Shown piece after piece: positions 8,887 through 17,511 of a stretch of DNA of 64,000 nucleotides. Numbering within the stretch: position 1 is the stretch's first letter; the number at the start of each line of letters is the position of its first letter. The position numbers and the translations under genes were made by a program. The notes under the pieces were generated by a model. The model did no database searches, was not told the origin of the DNA, and saw only the letters and a list, made by a program, of their open reading frames with translations. The stretch covers positions 868,001-932,000 of the forward strand of contig NZ_CP018787.1 of the NCBI RefSeq assembly GCF_002127965.1. The letters run 5' to 3'. The stretch is from Oxalobacter formigenes (GTDB lineage Bacteria > Pseudomonadota > Gammaproteobacteria > Burkholderiales > Burkholderiaceae_D).

Positions 8887-9453
8887 ATGACCATCAAATC
8901 TGATAAATGGATCCGGCGCATGGCCGAAGAACACGGAATGATCGAACCGTTTGAAGCCGGTCAGGTCCGTTCCGTCAATGATAAAAAAATCGTTTCTTAT
9001 GGCGTCTCTTCATATGGTTACGATATCCGGTGCGCCGACGAATTCAAGATTTTCACGAATATCAACAGTACTATCGTCGATCCCAAGAATTTCGATGAAA
9101 ATTCATTTGTCGATGTCAAAAGCGACGTCTGCATTATTCCTCCCAATTCGTTCGCGCTGGCAAGGACGGTTGAATATTTCCGTATCCCGCGCAATGTATT
9201 GACGGTCTGTCTCGGCAAGTCGACTTACGCCCGCTGCGGCATCATTGTCAACGTAACGCCTTTCGAACCGGAATGGGAAGGTTACGTCACACTTGAGTTT
9301 TCCAATACAACCCCGTTGCCAGCCAAGATTTATGCATGGGAAGGCTGTGCACAGGTCCTGTTCTTTGAAAGCGATGAAGTCTGCGAAACATCGTACAAGG
9401 ACAGGAGTGGGAAATATCAGGGGCAGGTTGGGGTGACTCTGCCGAAAGCGTAA
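8887..9453 (+). CDS. dcd: dCTP deaminase
   Basis: Deaminates dCTP to dUTP, feeding dTMP synthesis. The 188-residue sequence shows the trimeric dUTPase-fold motifs: [10 protein letters not shown] near the N terminus, [12 protein letters not shown], the catalytic-Glu motif [15 protein letters not shown], and [13 protein letters not shown]. The ATG at 8887 is preferred to a TTG four codons upstream because it gives the family N terminus MTIKSDKWI. Transcribed divergently from algH and probably alone; the next gene begins 65 bases later. Confidence 0.96.
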   Translation: MTIKSDKWIRRMAEEHGMIEPFEAGQVRSVNDKKIVSYGVSSYGYDIRCADEFKIFTNINSTIVDPKNFDENSFVDVKSDVCIIPPNSFALARTVEYFRIPRNVLTVCLGKSTYARCGIIVNVTPFEPEWEGYVTLEFSNTTPLPAKIYAWEGCAQVLFFESDEVCETSYKDRSGKYQGQVGVTLPKA

Positions 9454-9518
9454 ATCCGGCAGACAGGTATTTGCAGTACGGGTAATTTGGTTTTCAAGCT
9501 TGTTTTCTATAGAAGTCT

Positions 9519-10268
9519 ATGCTGATCTTTTATCTGCGCAAATTGACCAGTGTGGAAAGAAGCGTCAAAGCGGATATCCACCTGGGATTGTCTTTGGCAT
9601 TCATCGCCGGTGCGATGAATGCGGGTGGTTTTCTGGCTGTCCAGCAATATACCTCGCACATGACGGGGATTATCTCCAGTATGGCCGATGGCCTCATCAT
9701 CGGAAATATCAATCTTGCCCTTGCCAGTGTCGGTGCACTCATCTGTTTTATTGCCGGTGCCGCCCTGACGGAACTCTTCGTTAACTGGGCACGGGGAAAA
9801 CGCCTGCAAAGTGAATATGCGTTGCCGCTCATTGTGGAAGCCGGCCTTCTCCTCTGTTTCGGCATGCTGGGAGCCAAACTTCATCGTCATATGGGGCTTT
9901 TCGTATCCATAACCGTGATGTTGCTCTGTTTCCTGATGGGACTGCAAAACGCCATCATTACCCGTATTTCCCGTTCCGTCATTCGCACGACACACATGAC
10001 CGGTATCGTGACCGACATCGGAATCGAGCTCGGCAAGCTTTTTTACTGGAACCGGAAAATCGACCGGGAAGACGAGGCTTATGTGAAGGCGAACCGCAGC
10101 AAGCTGATGCTGCTCGGGTCTCTCCTGTTCATGTTTTTCTTCGGCGGGGTGGCCGGGGCTTTCGGATTCAAACTGATCGGATATAGTGCCACGATTCCTC
10201 TTGCTGTTTTTCTGCTGGTTCTGGCCTTCATGCCGGTTGTGGACGATTTGAAAAGAATCTTTTACTGA
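9519..10268 (+). CDS. DUF1275 (YoaK-like) membrane protein
   Basis: A 249-residue inner-membrane protein with about six hydrophobic segments and two family signatures, FIAGAMNAGGFLAVQQYTSH and FLMGLQNAIITRISRSVIRT followed by THMTGIVTDIGIELG. These TxHMTG repeats and the overall length match DUF1275. The function is unknown; transport has been suggested for the family but not shown here. There is no clear operon partner: dcd ends 65 bases upstream and ybgC starts 93 bases downstream. Confidence 0.9.
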   Translation: MLIFYLRKLTSVERSVKADIHLGLSLAFIAGAMNAGGFLAVQQYTSHMTGIISSMADGLIIGNINLALASVGALICFIAGAALTELFVNWARGKRLQSEYALPLIVEAGLLLCFGMLGAKLHRHMGLFVSITVMLLCFLMGLQNAIITRISRSVIRTTHMTGIVTDIGIELGKLFYWNRKIDREDEAYVKANRSKLMLLGSLLFMFFFGGVAGAFGFKLIGYSATIPLAVFLLVLAFMPVVDDLKRIFY

Positions 10269-10361
10269 AAGTTTCATTTGTAACAATTTTTCGGAAAATA
10301 GAGCTTGATTGTTACCGTCTAAAGCGCTAGCTTATGCTCATCTTTCACTCGCAATGACATT

Positions 10362-10778
10362 ATGTCCTCTTTATTCGAATGGCCTGTCCGGGTTTACTAT
10401 GAAGACACTGATGCAGAGGGTGTCGTTTATTACGCTAATTACCTGAAATTTTACGAACGTACACGTACCGAATGGCTCCGTTCGCTGGGTATCAGTCAGG
10501 AAATACTGAAAAACAAACACAATATTATTTTTGTAGTCAAAAACGTGTCGATCGATTACAGGCGTCCGGCCTTGCTTGACGATGAATTGACGGTAACGGC
10601 AGAGGTAGCGCAGTTGAAAGGCGCTTCCATGTTGTTCGAGCATACCGTTTTAAAAGAGGGAGATGAATTGAACAAATGCAGTGTGACAATCGTCTGTGTG
10701 GATGGAAAAACCATACGGCCGACTGCCATACCGGATGAAATTGCCAAAAAGATGCGTGACGGACTTGCCGGCAATTAA
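10362..10778 (+). CDS. ybgC: Tol-Pal-associated acyl-CoA thioesterase YbgC
   Basis: A hotdog-fold acyl-CoA thioesterase of 138 residues. The family active-site motif is VYYEDTDAEGVVYYANYLKF (residues 9-28), with catalytic Asp16, followed by FYERTRTEWLR. It is the first gene of the classic ybgC-tolQ-tolR-tolA-tolB-pal-cpoB cluster and acts on the cytoplasmic side of the membrane, linked to phospholipid metabolism. A weak promoter candidate lies just upstream (TTGATT at 10305, 17-base spacer, TAGCTT at 10328). Confidence 0.95.
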   Translation: MSSLFEWPVRVYYEDTDAEGVVYYANYLKFYERTRTEWLRSLGISQEILKNKHNIIFVVKNVSIDYRRPALLDDELTVTAEVAQLKGASMLFEHTVLKEGDELNKCSVTIVCVDGKTIRPTAIPDEIAKKMRDGLAGN

Positions 10779-10847
10779 GGGATAGCTGTACCGGGATAAG
10801 CAGATGTCCGGTGCAGGCGGATTTTCAATGTTTTTACTTTTTATAAA

Positions 10848-11534
10848 ATGACTGTTTCCCAAGATCTTTCGTTTATTTCGCTGATCTCCAATGCGTCTTT
10901 GCTGGTTCAGCTCATTATGGCTTTGCTCGTAGTCGTTTCCCTTATGAGCTGGACGTTTATTTTCCAGAAAATGTTTGCGATCAAAAGCGCCCGGACTGAA
11001 ACCGTCAGTTTCGAACATGCTTTCTGGTCTGGCGGCAACTTGCAAAATCTTTACCAGCGCGCAGGAAGCAATAGCAAAACTGGTGCACTGGAACGAATTT
11101 TCCATGCCGGTATGGGTGAATACATCAAGGGTAAAAACGCCATTTCAGGTCATACGGCACAGGATACCGTTGCCGTTTTGGACGGTGCCCGCCGTGCCAT
11201 GCGTGCCGCATACCAGCGTGAAATGGACAGTCTTGAATCCCATCTGGCCTTTCTGGCCTCCGTCGGTTCGGTTTCTCCCTATGTCGGCCTTTTCGGTACG
11301 GTCTGGGGCATCATGAACGCTTTTCGCGGATTGGCGAACGTGCATCAGGCGACGCTGGCAACGGTTGCACCGGGTATCGCGGAAGCGCTGATTGCGACGG
11401 CTATCGGCCTGTTTGCAGCTATCCCGGCTGTGGTGGCCTATAACCGCTTTTCTCACGATATCGATCGCCTGTCCATCCGGTTTGAAACGTTTATCGAAGA
11501 GTTCTCCAACATTCTCCAGAGACAGTCACGGTAG
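10848..11534 (+). CDS. tolQ: Tol-Pal system protein TolQ
   Basis: An inner-membrane proton-channel subunit (MotA/TolQ/ExbB family) of 228 residues. Transmembrane segments lie at about 15-37, 130-155 and 170-195. The signature SVSPYVGLFGTVWGIMNAF, followed by TLATVAPGIAEALIATAIGLFAAIPAV, is fully present. With TolR it uses the proton motive force to energise TolA during outer-membrane constriction. The ATG lies 69 bases after ybgC. Confidence 0.97.
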   Translation: MTVSQDLSFISLISNASLLVQLIMALLVVVSLMSWTFIFQKMFAIKSARTETVSFEHAFWSGGNLQNLYQRAGSNSKTGALERIFHAGMGEYIKGKNAISGHTAQDTVAVLDGARRAMRAAYQREMDSLESHLAFLASVGSVSPYVGLFGTVWGIMNAFRGLANVHQATLATVAPGIAEALIATAIGLFAAIPAVVAYNRFSHDIDRLSIRFETFIEEFSNILQRQSR

Positions 11535-11541
11535 GTGAGCC

Positions 11542-11985
11542 ATGTCAGAACAGATTTCAGGTTCCTTGCGAAGCGGCCGCAAAAACAAGTTCAAGTCCGA
11601 AATCAATGTCGTCCCGTATATCGACGTCATGCTGGTGCTACTGGTTATTTTCATGGTCGTGGCGCCGATGACGAATCCGGGTACGGTCGATTTGCCTTCA
11701 GCCGAGAAAACGGCGTTGCCCCCAACTGACTATATCCAGATCTCCCTGCGCCCGGACGTTTCTGCTGAAATCGGGATTCACCGGCCCGGCAAGGGAAAGG
11801 ACACTTTCGAATCGGTCCCAGACAGGGATGCACTGATAAACAGCCTGCAGGTCATACATGCGGAAAATCCGGATTTGCCTGTGTTGATCGCGGCGGACAA
11901 GAATATTATTTATAACGAAGTGGTGCAGGTAATATCCGATGCCAAAAAGATGGGTATCAGCCGGGTAGGACTGGCGACGAGGTAA
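11542..11985 (+). CDS. tolR: Tol-Pal system protein TolR
   Basis: A 147-residue ExbD/TolR protein with one N-terminal transmembrane helix (about 22-44) carrying the conserved proton-conducting Asp in VVPYIDVMLVLLVIFMVVAP. A periplasmic domain (about 60-147) follows and contains VLIAADKNIIYNEVVQVI. It starts 7 bases after tolQ, so the two are translationally coupled. Confidence 0.97.
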   Translation: MSEQISGSLRSGRKNKFKSEINVVPYIDVMLVLLVIFMVVAPMTNPGTVDLPSAEKTALPPTDYIQISLRPDVSAEIGIHRPGKGKDTFESVPDRDALINSLQVIHAENPDLPVLIAADKNIIYNEVVQVISDAKKMGISRVGLATR

Positions 11986-12004
11986 ATGGGGTACTCGCAA
12001 GATA

Positions 12005-12937
12005 ATGGAAAACAGTCTGCTCGCCATACCGAAAGAAAAAAAGCTGAAGCCTGCTTTTGTGCTGGCCTTGCTGGTACATCTTGCACTTCTGGTTTTCCTG
12101 TGGATTGGCGTCAGCTGGCAAAGCGAGACCGGTGATACCGTGGAAGCAGAAGTCTGGGATATCAAGGTCCGCGAGGCCGCTCCACGCGCAGCTGGTGAAC
12201 AGTCGGAACTGGCGGCTGCTGAACAGGCAGAACTACAGGCACAGGAAGAAAGCGCTCCTCCGCCTCCCGCTCCGGCTGTAAAAGAGGCAACGCCAGAACC
12301 GAAAGTGACGGCACGTCCGGATATCGCACTGGAGCAGGAGAAGAAAAAAGCGGAAAAGAAAGCGGCAGAAGACCGCAAAAAAGCGGAAGCCAAACAAAGG
12401 GCGGATGAAGCCAGGGCACAGCGGGAAGAGCAGGTTCGCCTGAAAAAAGAAGCGGAGCAAGCTAGCCGAAAACAGAAAGCTGAAGCGGCTGCGTCACAGA
12501 AACGGGCGAAAGCGCTCCTGGATCAGGAAGCTCGCCGGATTGCCGGAGGCGGCAGCGGCGGCGGGAAAGGCAAGGGCTCCGGCGGTGGCGGTACGAGGAC
12601 AACGGGTCCAACCGGAACGGGAGGCAGCGGAACAGCGGCCCGCTCGACGGGACCCGGAACGGCCGACGCAGCTTATATTGCCAAGGTGAGAACCAAAATC
12701 AAGAATAACACCTCGTTTAATGCATCGTCGGCGATCATGGGGAATCCCCCCGTTATTTATGATGTCGAATTGCTGCCGGACGGAACTTTGCGTAATATAC
12801 GTAAACGCAAGTCGTCTGGTATCCCGGGGTTCGATGAAGCGGTGTTGAGAGCCATTGAAAAGTCAGCGCCTTATCCAAAAGACAAGACAGGACGTGTTCC
12901 ATCCAGGTTCTCTGTAACACATAAACCGAAAGACTGA
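12005..12937 (+). CDS. tolA: Cell envelope protein TolA
   Basis: A 310-residue three-domain protein: an N-terminal membrane anchor (about 18-37, FVLALLVHLALLVFLWIG), a long Ala/Glu/Lys-rich helical domain (about 60-180) that spans the periplasm, a glycine-rich hinge (about 181-218) and the C-terminal TolA domain (about 222-310, with YIAKVRTKIKNN and PSSRF-like end). It links TolQR in the inner membrane to Pal and TolB at the outer membrane. Low-complexity composition is normal for the family. Confidence 0.95.
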   Translation: MENSLLAIPKEKKLKPAFVLALLVHLALLVFLWIGVSWQSETGDTVEAEVWDIKVREAAPRAAGEQSELAAAEQAELQAQEESAPPPPAPAVKEATPEPKVTARPDIALEQEKKKAEKKAAEDRKKAEAKQRADEARAQREEQVRLKKEAEQASRKQKAEAAASQKRAKALLDQEARRIAGGGSGGGKGKGSGGGGTRTTGPTGTGGSGTAARSTGPGTADAAYIAKVRTKIKNNTSFNASSAIMGNPPVIYDVELLPDGTLRNIRKRKSSGIPGFDEAVLRAIEKSAPYPKDKTGRVPSRFSVTHKPKD

Positions 12938-12945
12938 ATGTGACT

Positions 12946-14217
12946 ATGAAATCATTTTACCGTTCCTTGCTGTTACTGGTTTTCTCTGTTTTCCTGTCGG
13001 CTCAGGCTGTTGGACAGGAAGTGCTGAACATCGATATTGCCGGTGTCGGAAACAAACAGATTCCCATCGTCATTGCCGGTTTTTCCAATGAAGCGACCGC
13101 ACCTGAAAAAGTGACCAATATCATCAAGGCCGATCTGGCACGAACCGGGATGTTCAGGCTGATCGGTACGGATGCGATTATCGGTGAATCGGCTGATATC
13201 GATTACAGGAAATGGCGTGCGCAGGGGGCGGATGCTCTGGTCGTCGGAACGCTTGTCAAATCACCTGACGGAAAGATCGACGTTCGCTATCGCCTTTTCG
13301 ATCTGGGCAAGTCAAGCCAGTTGTCTGCCTTGTCGATGCTTGCTCCCGCTTCCATGACGCGGGTGACCGCTCACAAAATTGCGGATGACATTTATGAAAA
13401 ACTGACAGGTCATAAGGGCATTTTTGCAACCTGTATCGCTTACGTGACCAAGACAGGCAACGAATACCGGCTTGAAATCGCCGATGCGGACGGCGGCAAT
13501 AAACTGGTTGCCTTAAGGTCGAAAGAACCGATTATTTCCCCGTCATGGTCTCCAGACGGTACCAGGGTCGCCTATGTCTCGTTCGAAGCCAAAAAACCGG
13601 TCGTTTACGTACAGAATCTGGTGACACGCCAGCGGACAATGGTGGCCAATTACAAGGGTAATAATTCAGCGCCGTCCTGGTCTCCTGATGGAAGCAGGCT
13701 GGCTGTGGCCTTGTCGAAAGACGGCTATACGCAGGTTTATACTGTCAGTGCCAATGGTGGGGCCTTAAAGCAGATCACACAGACCAGAAGCATCAATACC
13801 GAACCGCAATTTTCTCCTGATGGCCAGTGGATTTATTTCACGAGCGATCGCAGTGGCGGCCCACAGATTTACAAGGTCGGCGTTAATGGCGGCAATCCGC
13901 AGCGCGTGACTTTCCACGGAAATTACAATATCAGTCCCCGTGTTTCGCCGGACGGCAAGTCACTGGCGTATATTTCAAGACGGGGAGGTTATCAGCTTTA
14001 TCTGCTGGATCTGACGAACGGTCAGGAACAGAGACTGTCTGATACTTCAAGAGATGAATCGCCAAGTTTTTCGCCAAACGGACAGTTCATCATGTATGCG
14101 ACCAATGGCGGTCGTGGCGCTCTTTCGGTGGTTTCGGTTGACGGGCGTGTCAAACAGCGTTTGTCGATGAAAGCCTCAGATGTTCGTGAACCCTCCTGGG
14201 GTCCATTCATGAAGTAA
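12946..14217 (+). CDS. tolB: Tol-Pal system beta-propeller protein TolB
   Basis: A periplasmic protein of 423 residues with a signal peptide (MKSFYRSLLLLVFSVFLSA), an N-terminal alpha/beta domain (about 25-160) and a six-bladed propeller built of PD40-type repeats (SPSWSPDGTRVAY, APSWSPDGSRLAV, EPQFSPDGQWIYF, SPRVSPDGKSLAY, SPSFSPNGQFIMY). It releases Pal from peptidoglycan by binding it. A GTG two codons upstream (12940) is an alternative start; either way it begins within 8 bases of the tolA stop. Confidence 0.95.
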   Translation: MKSFYRSLLLLVFSVFLSAQAVGQEVLNIDIAGVGNKQIPIVIAGFSNEATAPEKVTNIIKADLARTGMFRLIGTDAIIGESADIDYRKWRAQGADALVVGTLVKSPDGKIDVRYRLFDLGKSSQLSALSMLAPASMTRVTAHKIADDIYEKLTGHKGIFATCIAYVTKTGNEYRLEIADADGGNKLVALRSKEPIISPSWSPDGTRVAYVSFEAKKPVVYVQNLVTRQRTMVANYKGNNSAPSWSPDGSRLAVALSKDGYTQVYTVSANGGALKQITQTRSINTEPQFSPDGQWIYFTSDRSGGPQIYKVGVNGGNPQRVTFHGNYNISPRVSPDGKSLAYISRRGGYQLYLLDLTNGQEQRLSDTSRDESPSFSPNGQFIMYATNGGRGALSVVSVDGRVKQRLSMKASDVREPSWGPFMK

Positions 14218-14237
14218 ACATTTATAAGGGAATTATC

Positions 14238-14765
14238 ATGCTTGATTTGAAGAAGTTGGTCGTTATCGTGTCAGGCGCCTTGATCCTGACAGCTTGCGGT
14301 TCATCAGTGAAACTGGATGAAAATGCACCTGTTGAAGACAAATCCGCTTCGGGTTCGTCATCGTCAATGGATTCGCGTCAGGTTGGAACCGTGACGGCGG
14401 GATCGCTCGATCCGTTAAACGATCCGAAAGGTGAACTCGCCCAGCGTAGCGTTTATTTTGATTTCGACAGTTTTGTCGTCAGCAGCCAGTATGAACCGGT
14501 TGTACAGGCTCACGCCAAGTATCTGAACAGCCATAAAGACAGGAAGGTCGTCATTCAGGGAAATACCGATGATCGCGGTGGCCGGGAATACAATCTGGCT
14601 TTGGGACAGAAACGTGCCGAAGCCGTTCGCAAATCCATGAATCTGATGGGCGTTTCCGACAGCCAGATCGAAGCCGTTTCCTTCGGCAAGGAAAAGCCGA
14701 AAGCAACGGGAAATAACGAAGCTGCCTGGGCTGAAAACCGTCGTGCCGACATTGTTTATCAATAA
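14238..14765 (+). CDS. pal: Peptidoglycan-associated lipoprotein Pal
   Basis: A 175-residue outer-membrane lipoprotein. The signal peptide ends in lipobox LTAC (about residue 18), giving a lipidated N-terminal Cys. After a Ser-rich linker comes an OmpA-like peptidoglycan-binding domain (about 70-175) with VYFDFDSFVV, NTDDRGGREYNLALGQKRA and ENRRADIVY. It anchors the outer membrane to the cell wall and recycles through TolB. It starts 20 bases after tolB. Confidence 0.97.
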   Translation: MLDLKKLVVIVSGALILTACGSSVKLDENAPVEDKSASGSSSSMDSRQVGTVTAGSLDPLNDPKGELAQRSVYFDFDSFVVSSQYEPVVQAHAKYLNSHKDRKVVIQGNTDDRGGREYNLALGQKRAEAVRKSMNLMGVSDSQIEAVSFGKEKPKATGNNEAAWAENRRADIVYQ

Positions 14766-14767
14766 TC

Positions 14768-15502
14768 ATGAAAAAATCCTCCCGTTTATTCATCGCTCTG
14801 CTGGTTGCCGCTACATGGCTGCCGATATCGCAGGCACATGCCGGTTTCTTTGAAGATGACGAAGCGCGTCGGTCCATTCTGGATTTACGCGCCAAGGTAA
14901 AAGATCTTGAAAACTCGAAACTGGACAAATCGAGTGGAGTGAATCTGACTAATCAGGATGACGCATTACGTGATGAAATCGCCAGGTTGCGTGGACAGAT
15001 TGAAGTTCTGACCAACCAGGTCAAGACGATGGAAGAACGCCAGAAAGATTTTTATCTGGATCTTGATACGCGTTTGAAAAAACTGGAACCACGTGAGGCG
15101 ACGGCTGCTGCAAAGGAATCGACTGCTGACAGCAATGAAAATGCGGCTTATGCCACAGCGGAAGACAAGTTCAAGGCAGGTGACTACAAGGGAGCTGTGT
15201 CGGCTTACAACAGCTTTCTGAAGCAATATCCGAAATCAAACCTGATTGCATCGGCACAGTATCAATTGGGAAATGCCTACTATTTGCAGGGTGACTATAA
15301 AAATGCGTTGAAACAGCAATCTGCTGTCGTCAAGCGCTATCCCAAAAATCAGGTTACCCCTGATGCCATGCTGAATATGGCAAGTTGCCAGATCGGCTTG
15401 AACGATATTGCCGGTGCCAAAAAGACACTTTCCGAGCTGGCTAGAAAATACCCCAAATCAGGCGCGGCTAAAAAAGCGAAAGAACGTCTGGTACAGCTTT
15501 GA
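14768..15502 (+). CDS. cpoB: Cell division coordinator CpoB (YbgF)
   Basis: A 244-residue periplasmic protein with a signal peptide (to about SQAHA, residue 25), a trimerising coiled coil (about 35-100, DEIARLRGQIEVLTNQVKTM) and tetratricopeptide repeats (about 125-244, for example FKAGDYKGAVSAYNSFLKQY). It coordinates PBP1B activity with Tol-driven outer-membrane constriction. The ATG follows the pal stop by 2 bases. The operon ends at a strong bidirectional terminator. Confidence 0.95.
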   Translation: MKKSSRLFIALLVAATWLPISQAHAGFFEDDEARRSILDLRAKVKDLENSKLDKSSGVNLTNQDDALRDEIARLRGQIEVLTNQVKTMEERQKDFYLDLDTRLKKLEPREATAAAKESTADSNENAAYATAEDKFKAGDYKGAVSAYNSFLKQYPKSNLIASAQYQLGNAYYLQGDYKNALKQQSAVVKRYPKNQVTPDAMLNMASCQIGLNDIAGAKKTLSELARKYPKSGAAKKAKERLVQL

Positions 15503-15533
15503 GGGATTATGGCGCGATCGTTTTAAACATTAA

Positions 15534-15562
15534 AAAGGGGATCATTCGATCCCCTTTCTTTT
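15534..15562. terminator. Bidirectional terminator between the tol-pal operon and the FNR-like gene
   Basis: The stem AAAGGGGATC / GATCCCCTTT with loop ATTC is flanked by A and T tracts, so it can end cpoB transcription on the plus strand and the regulator gene on the minus strand. Confidence 0.92.
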
Positions 15563-15575
15563 TGTCTGCTAGTGA

Positions 15576-16430
15576 TCAGGCGGAAGCATGTTGACCGGCA
15601 TCCGTTGCTTTAGGCAAGGCCGCTACCGAGGCGGACTTTTTTTCTTTGCGCGCCTTTGCTGTCGGCAGTCTGCGAAGATTGCGCAAGGCTGGAAGGTCCT
15701 TGATTTCAATGGTTTTCTGATCGACGCTGATCCAGCCTATTTCATGAAGGGCCGATAAGGTACGGCTGACAGTTTCAAGCGTCAAACCGATATAACTGCC
15801 GATTTCATGTCTCGTCATGCGCAGGTTGAAAATGCGGTGGGAATATCCCATCTGGGCGAAGCGGTCAGAGAGGGAAACCAGAAAACGGGCGACTCTTCCT
15901 TCAGCTGACAAGGTTCCGAGCATGCAGATCATCGCCTGTTCGCGAACGAGTTCACGACTCATGACGCCATACATGGCATGTTCCAGTTCCGGATAGGTTT
16001 TGCCAAGAGAAGTCAGTTTCTTGAAAGGAACCAGAATCAGGTCACAGTCGGACAAGGCAACTGCTTCGGAAGAATGGAATTTGCTGTGGATGCCATCGAC
16101 ACCCAGCAAGTCGGACTTCATCGGAAAGGAAAGCACCTGTTCATTACCCAGTTCGTCGATCATGACGGTTTTCAGAAAATCGGAATTGACGATGTAAAGC
16201 ATTTCGAATGGCTGACCGATTGTGTGAATGCGTTGGCCGGTTTTGAACTGGACATGCTGGAAAAGGACTTCTTCATTTGCCATTGCCGTATTGGCCGGTA
16301 CCGGGATGCGCAACAAAGTGCAGATATCTTTCAGGTTGGACCAGAGTTTTCCATTTTTCTGTCTTCCGGCTTCCATAGAGGAGGTTTTTGAAATGTCGGC
16401 GAAAGAGTCGTTTGGTTTGGCTGAAAACAT
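15576..16430 (-). CDS. CRP/FNR-family transcriptional regulator lacking the FNR cysteine cluster
   Basis: A 284-residue regulator with a cyclic-nucleotide-type sensor fold (about 50-165) and a C-terminal winged helix (about 175-250). The recognition helix LTLETVSRTL carries the E-x-x-S-R residues (Glu219, Ser222, Arg223) with which FNR reads TTGAT half sites. Only three cysteines are present (37, 129, 169), so the four-Cys [4Fe-4S] site of FNR cannot form; the signal sensed is unknown. The ATG is fixed by an excellent GGAGG seven to eight bases upstream. The C terminus is a Lys/Ala-rich tail. Two FNR-type palindromes lie upstream, suggesting autoregulation. Confidence 0.88.
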   Translation of the reverse strand: MFSAKPNDSFADISKTSSMEAGRQKNGKLWSNLKDICTLLRIPVPANTAMANEEVLFQHVQFKTGQRIHTIGQPFEMLYIVNSDFLKTVMIDELGNEQVLSFPMKSDLLGVDGIHSKFHSSEAVALSDCDLILVPFKKLTSLGKTYPELEHAMYGVMSRELVREQAMICMLGTLSAEGRVARFLVSLSDRFAQMGYSHRIFNLRMTRHEIGSYIGLTLETVSRTLSALHEIGWISVDQKTIEIKDLPALRNLRRLPTAKARKEKKSASVAALPKATDAGQHASA

Positions 16431-16526
16431 AATCGATACCTCCAATTAAAATGATTTATGAATTTTTCTTTCGGGAAACTGATTCATTGAGAAAGGTTTG
16501 TTTCTTTATTGAATCAGTTGCGTTGT

Positions 16527-16540
16527 TTGAATTATGTCAA
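16527..16540. promoter_or_regulatory. FNR/CRP-type palindrome, upstream copy
   Basis: TTGAA-TTAT-GTCAA matches the TTGAY-N4-RTCAA pattern with one deviation. It lies 97 bases upstream of the FNR-like start codon. Confidence 0.5.
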
Positions 16541-16646
16541 TTTAACCAAACGATGCATATCAGCTGAAGCTTAATCTGAATGTAGGAATAATAACGTTTC
16601 TTATAGGAATTTTCCTACATGATAGGCTAAGTTGTTAATTTTGCTA

Positions 16647-16660
16647 TTGATTATTATCAA
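16647..16660. promoter_or_regulatory. Perfect FNR box
   Basis: TTGAT-TATT-ATCAA is an exact match to the FNR consensus TTGAT-N4-ATCAA. Its centre is exactly 120 bases from the centre of the other palindrome. It could serve the FNR-like gene, the downstream KGG gene, or both. Confidence 0.7.
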
Positions 16661-17002
16661 ATGCGTCAGTAAACCATTGAAAGGAAACGATTAAAAACGT
16701 ATTTTTTTTGCATGAATTTCTTTAAGGAAACAATATTTTTTCTTTTTAACGTAATAGATGTCTATAAAGCGCTTGAAATTTATCTTTTATTTCACTGTCA
16801 GATTAATTCTCTGTTAATTCAATATTTATTTTCCATGTGGCAATAAAAAGCGAATCAGGAACTTTTAACAGAAGGCCGTCTCCAAGTCGTCGTAGTGTTG
16901 TTATCGATGAATGAAATCTTTTAATCGATTGATTCATTAAAACGAGGTCAGGAATTCAACGAGTTTCCGACTGAAATGTGAATTATCACAAGGAGGATTA
17001 AC

Positions 17003-17332
17003 ATGGCTTCACAATCCAAAAGCAGAGCGGGGAGCAAATCCGGTATGAGTGCCGGCTCCAAATCTTCAAGTTCCCGCAGTACTCCTGCAAAACGCGGTTT
17101 TGCCGCAATGAGTCCCGAAAAACAGCGCCAGATCGCCAGCATGGGTGGCAAAGCGGCTCATGAAAAAGGAACGGCTCATGAATTTACTTCAGAAGAAGCT
17201 CGTGCAGCCGGTCGCAAAGGTGGTGCAGCAGTCAGTAAAAACCGTGCACATATGGCGGCGATCGGTCGTAAAGGTGGAGCAAGCAGCTCCCGTTCCTCGG
17301 CTCCACGTTCGGCAACGAGCGCAAGAAGCTAA
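17003..17332 (+). CDS. KGG-repeat stress-induced protein (YciG-like)
   Basis: A 109-residue basic, low-complexity protein. A Ser/Lys-rich head (1-30) is followed by KGG-type repeats: MSPEKQRQIASMGGKAAHEKG, FTSEEARAAGRKGGAAVSKN and AHMAAIGRKGGA, then a Ser/Arg tail. The family (Con-10/YciG-type) is induced by stress and stationary phase in other bacteria; molecular function is unknown, and DNA or membrane association is conceivable from the charge. A strong AAGGAGG ribosome site lies just upstream. A terminator follows, so it is probably monocistronic. Confidence 0.9.
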   Translation: MASQSKSRAGSKSGMSAGSKSSSSRSTPAKRGFAAMSPEKQRQIASMGGKAAHEKGTAHEFTSEEARAAGRKGGAAVSKNRAHMAAIGRKGGASSSRSSAPRSATSARS

Positions 17333-17407
17333 AGGAAAAACCGGCAATGAGCCCTGTTTGAAAACAGGATTATCAGTAACCGGTTCAAGCCGTTATTCGG
17401 CATGATG

Positions 17408-17448
17408 ACGGGGGGCTTTGCTTTGCAAAGATGCTCCCCGTTATTTTT
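17408..17448 (+). terminator. Terminator of the KGG gene
   Basis: The stem ACGGGGGGC / GCTCCCCGT has one G-T wobble and an inner TTTGC/GCAAA stem, and is followed by TATTTTTT. Confidence 0.85.
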
Positions 17449-17511
17449 TCCGGACGATGCAAACAATATCCGAACGTCGCCTGACGTAAAACATGGATAA
17501 GGAGAAAGAAA

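Larger units (their letters stand above)
16431..17002. other. Long AT-rich regulatory gap between the FNR-like gene and the KGG gene
   Basis: This 572-base stretch encodes no gene I can support. It holds two FNR-type palindromes and, between them, an inverted repeat ATGTAGGAA (16580-16588) / TTCCTACAT (16612-16620). It must contain the promoters of the divergent regulator and KGG genes. Confidence 0.7.
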
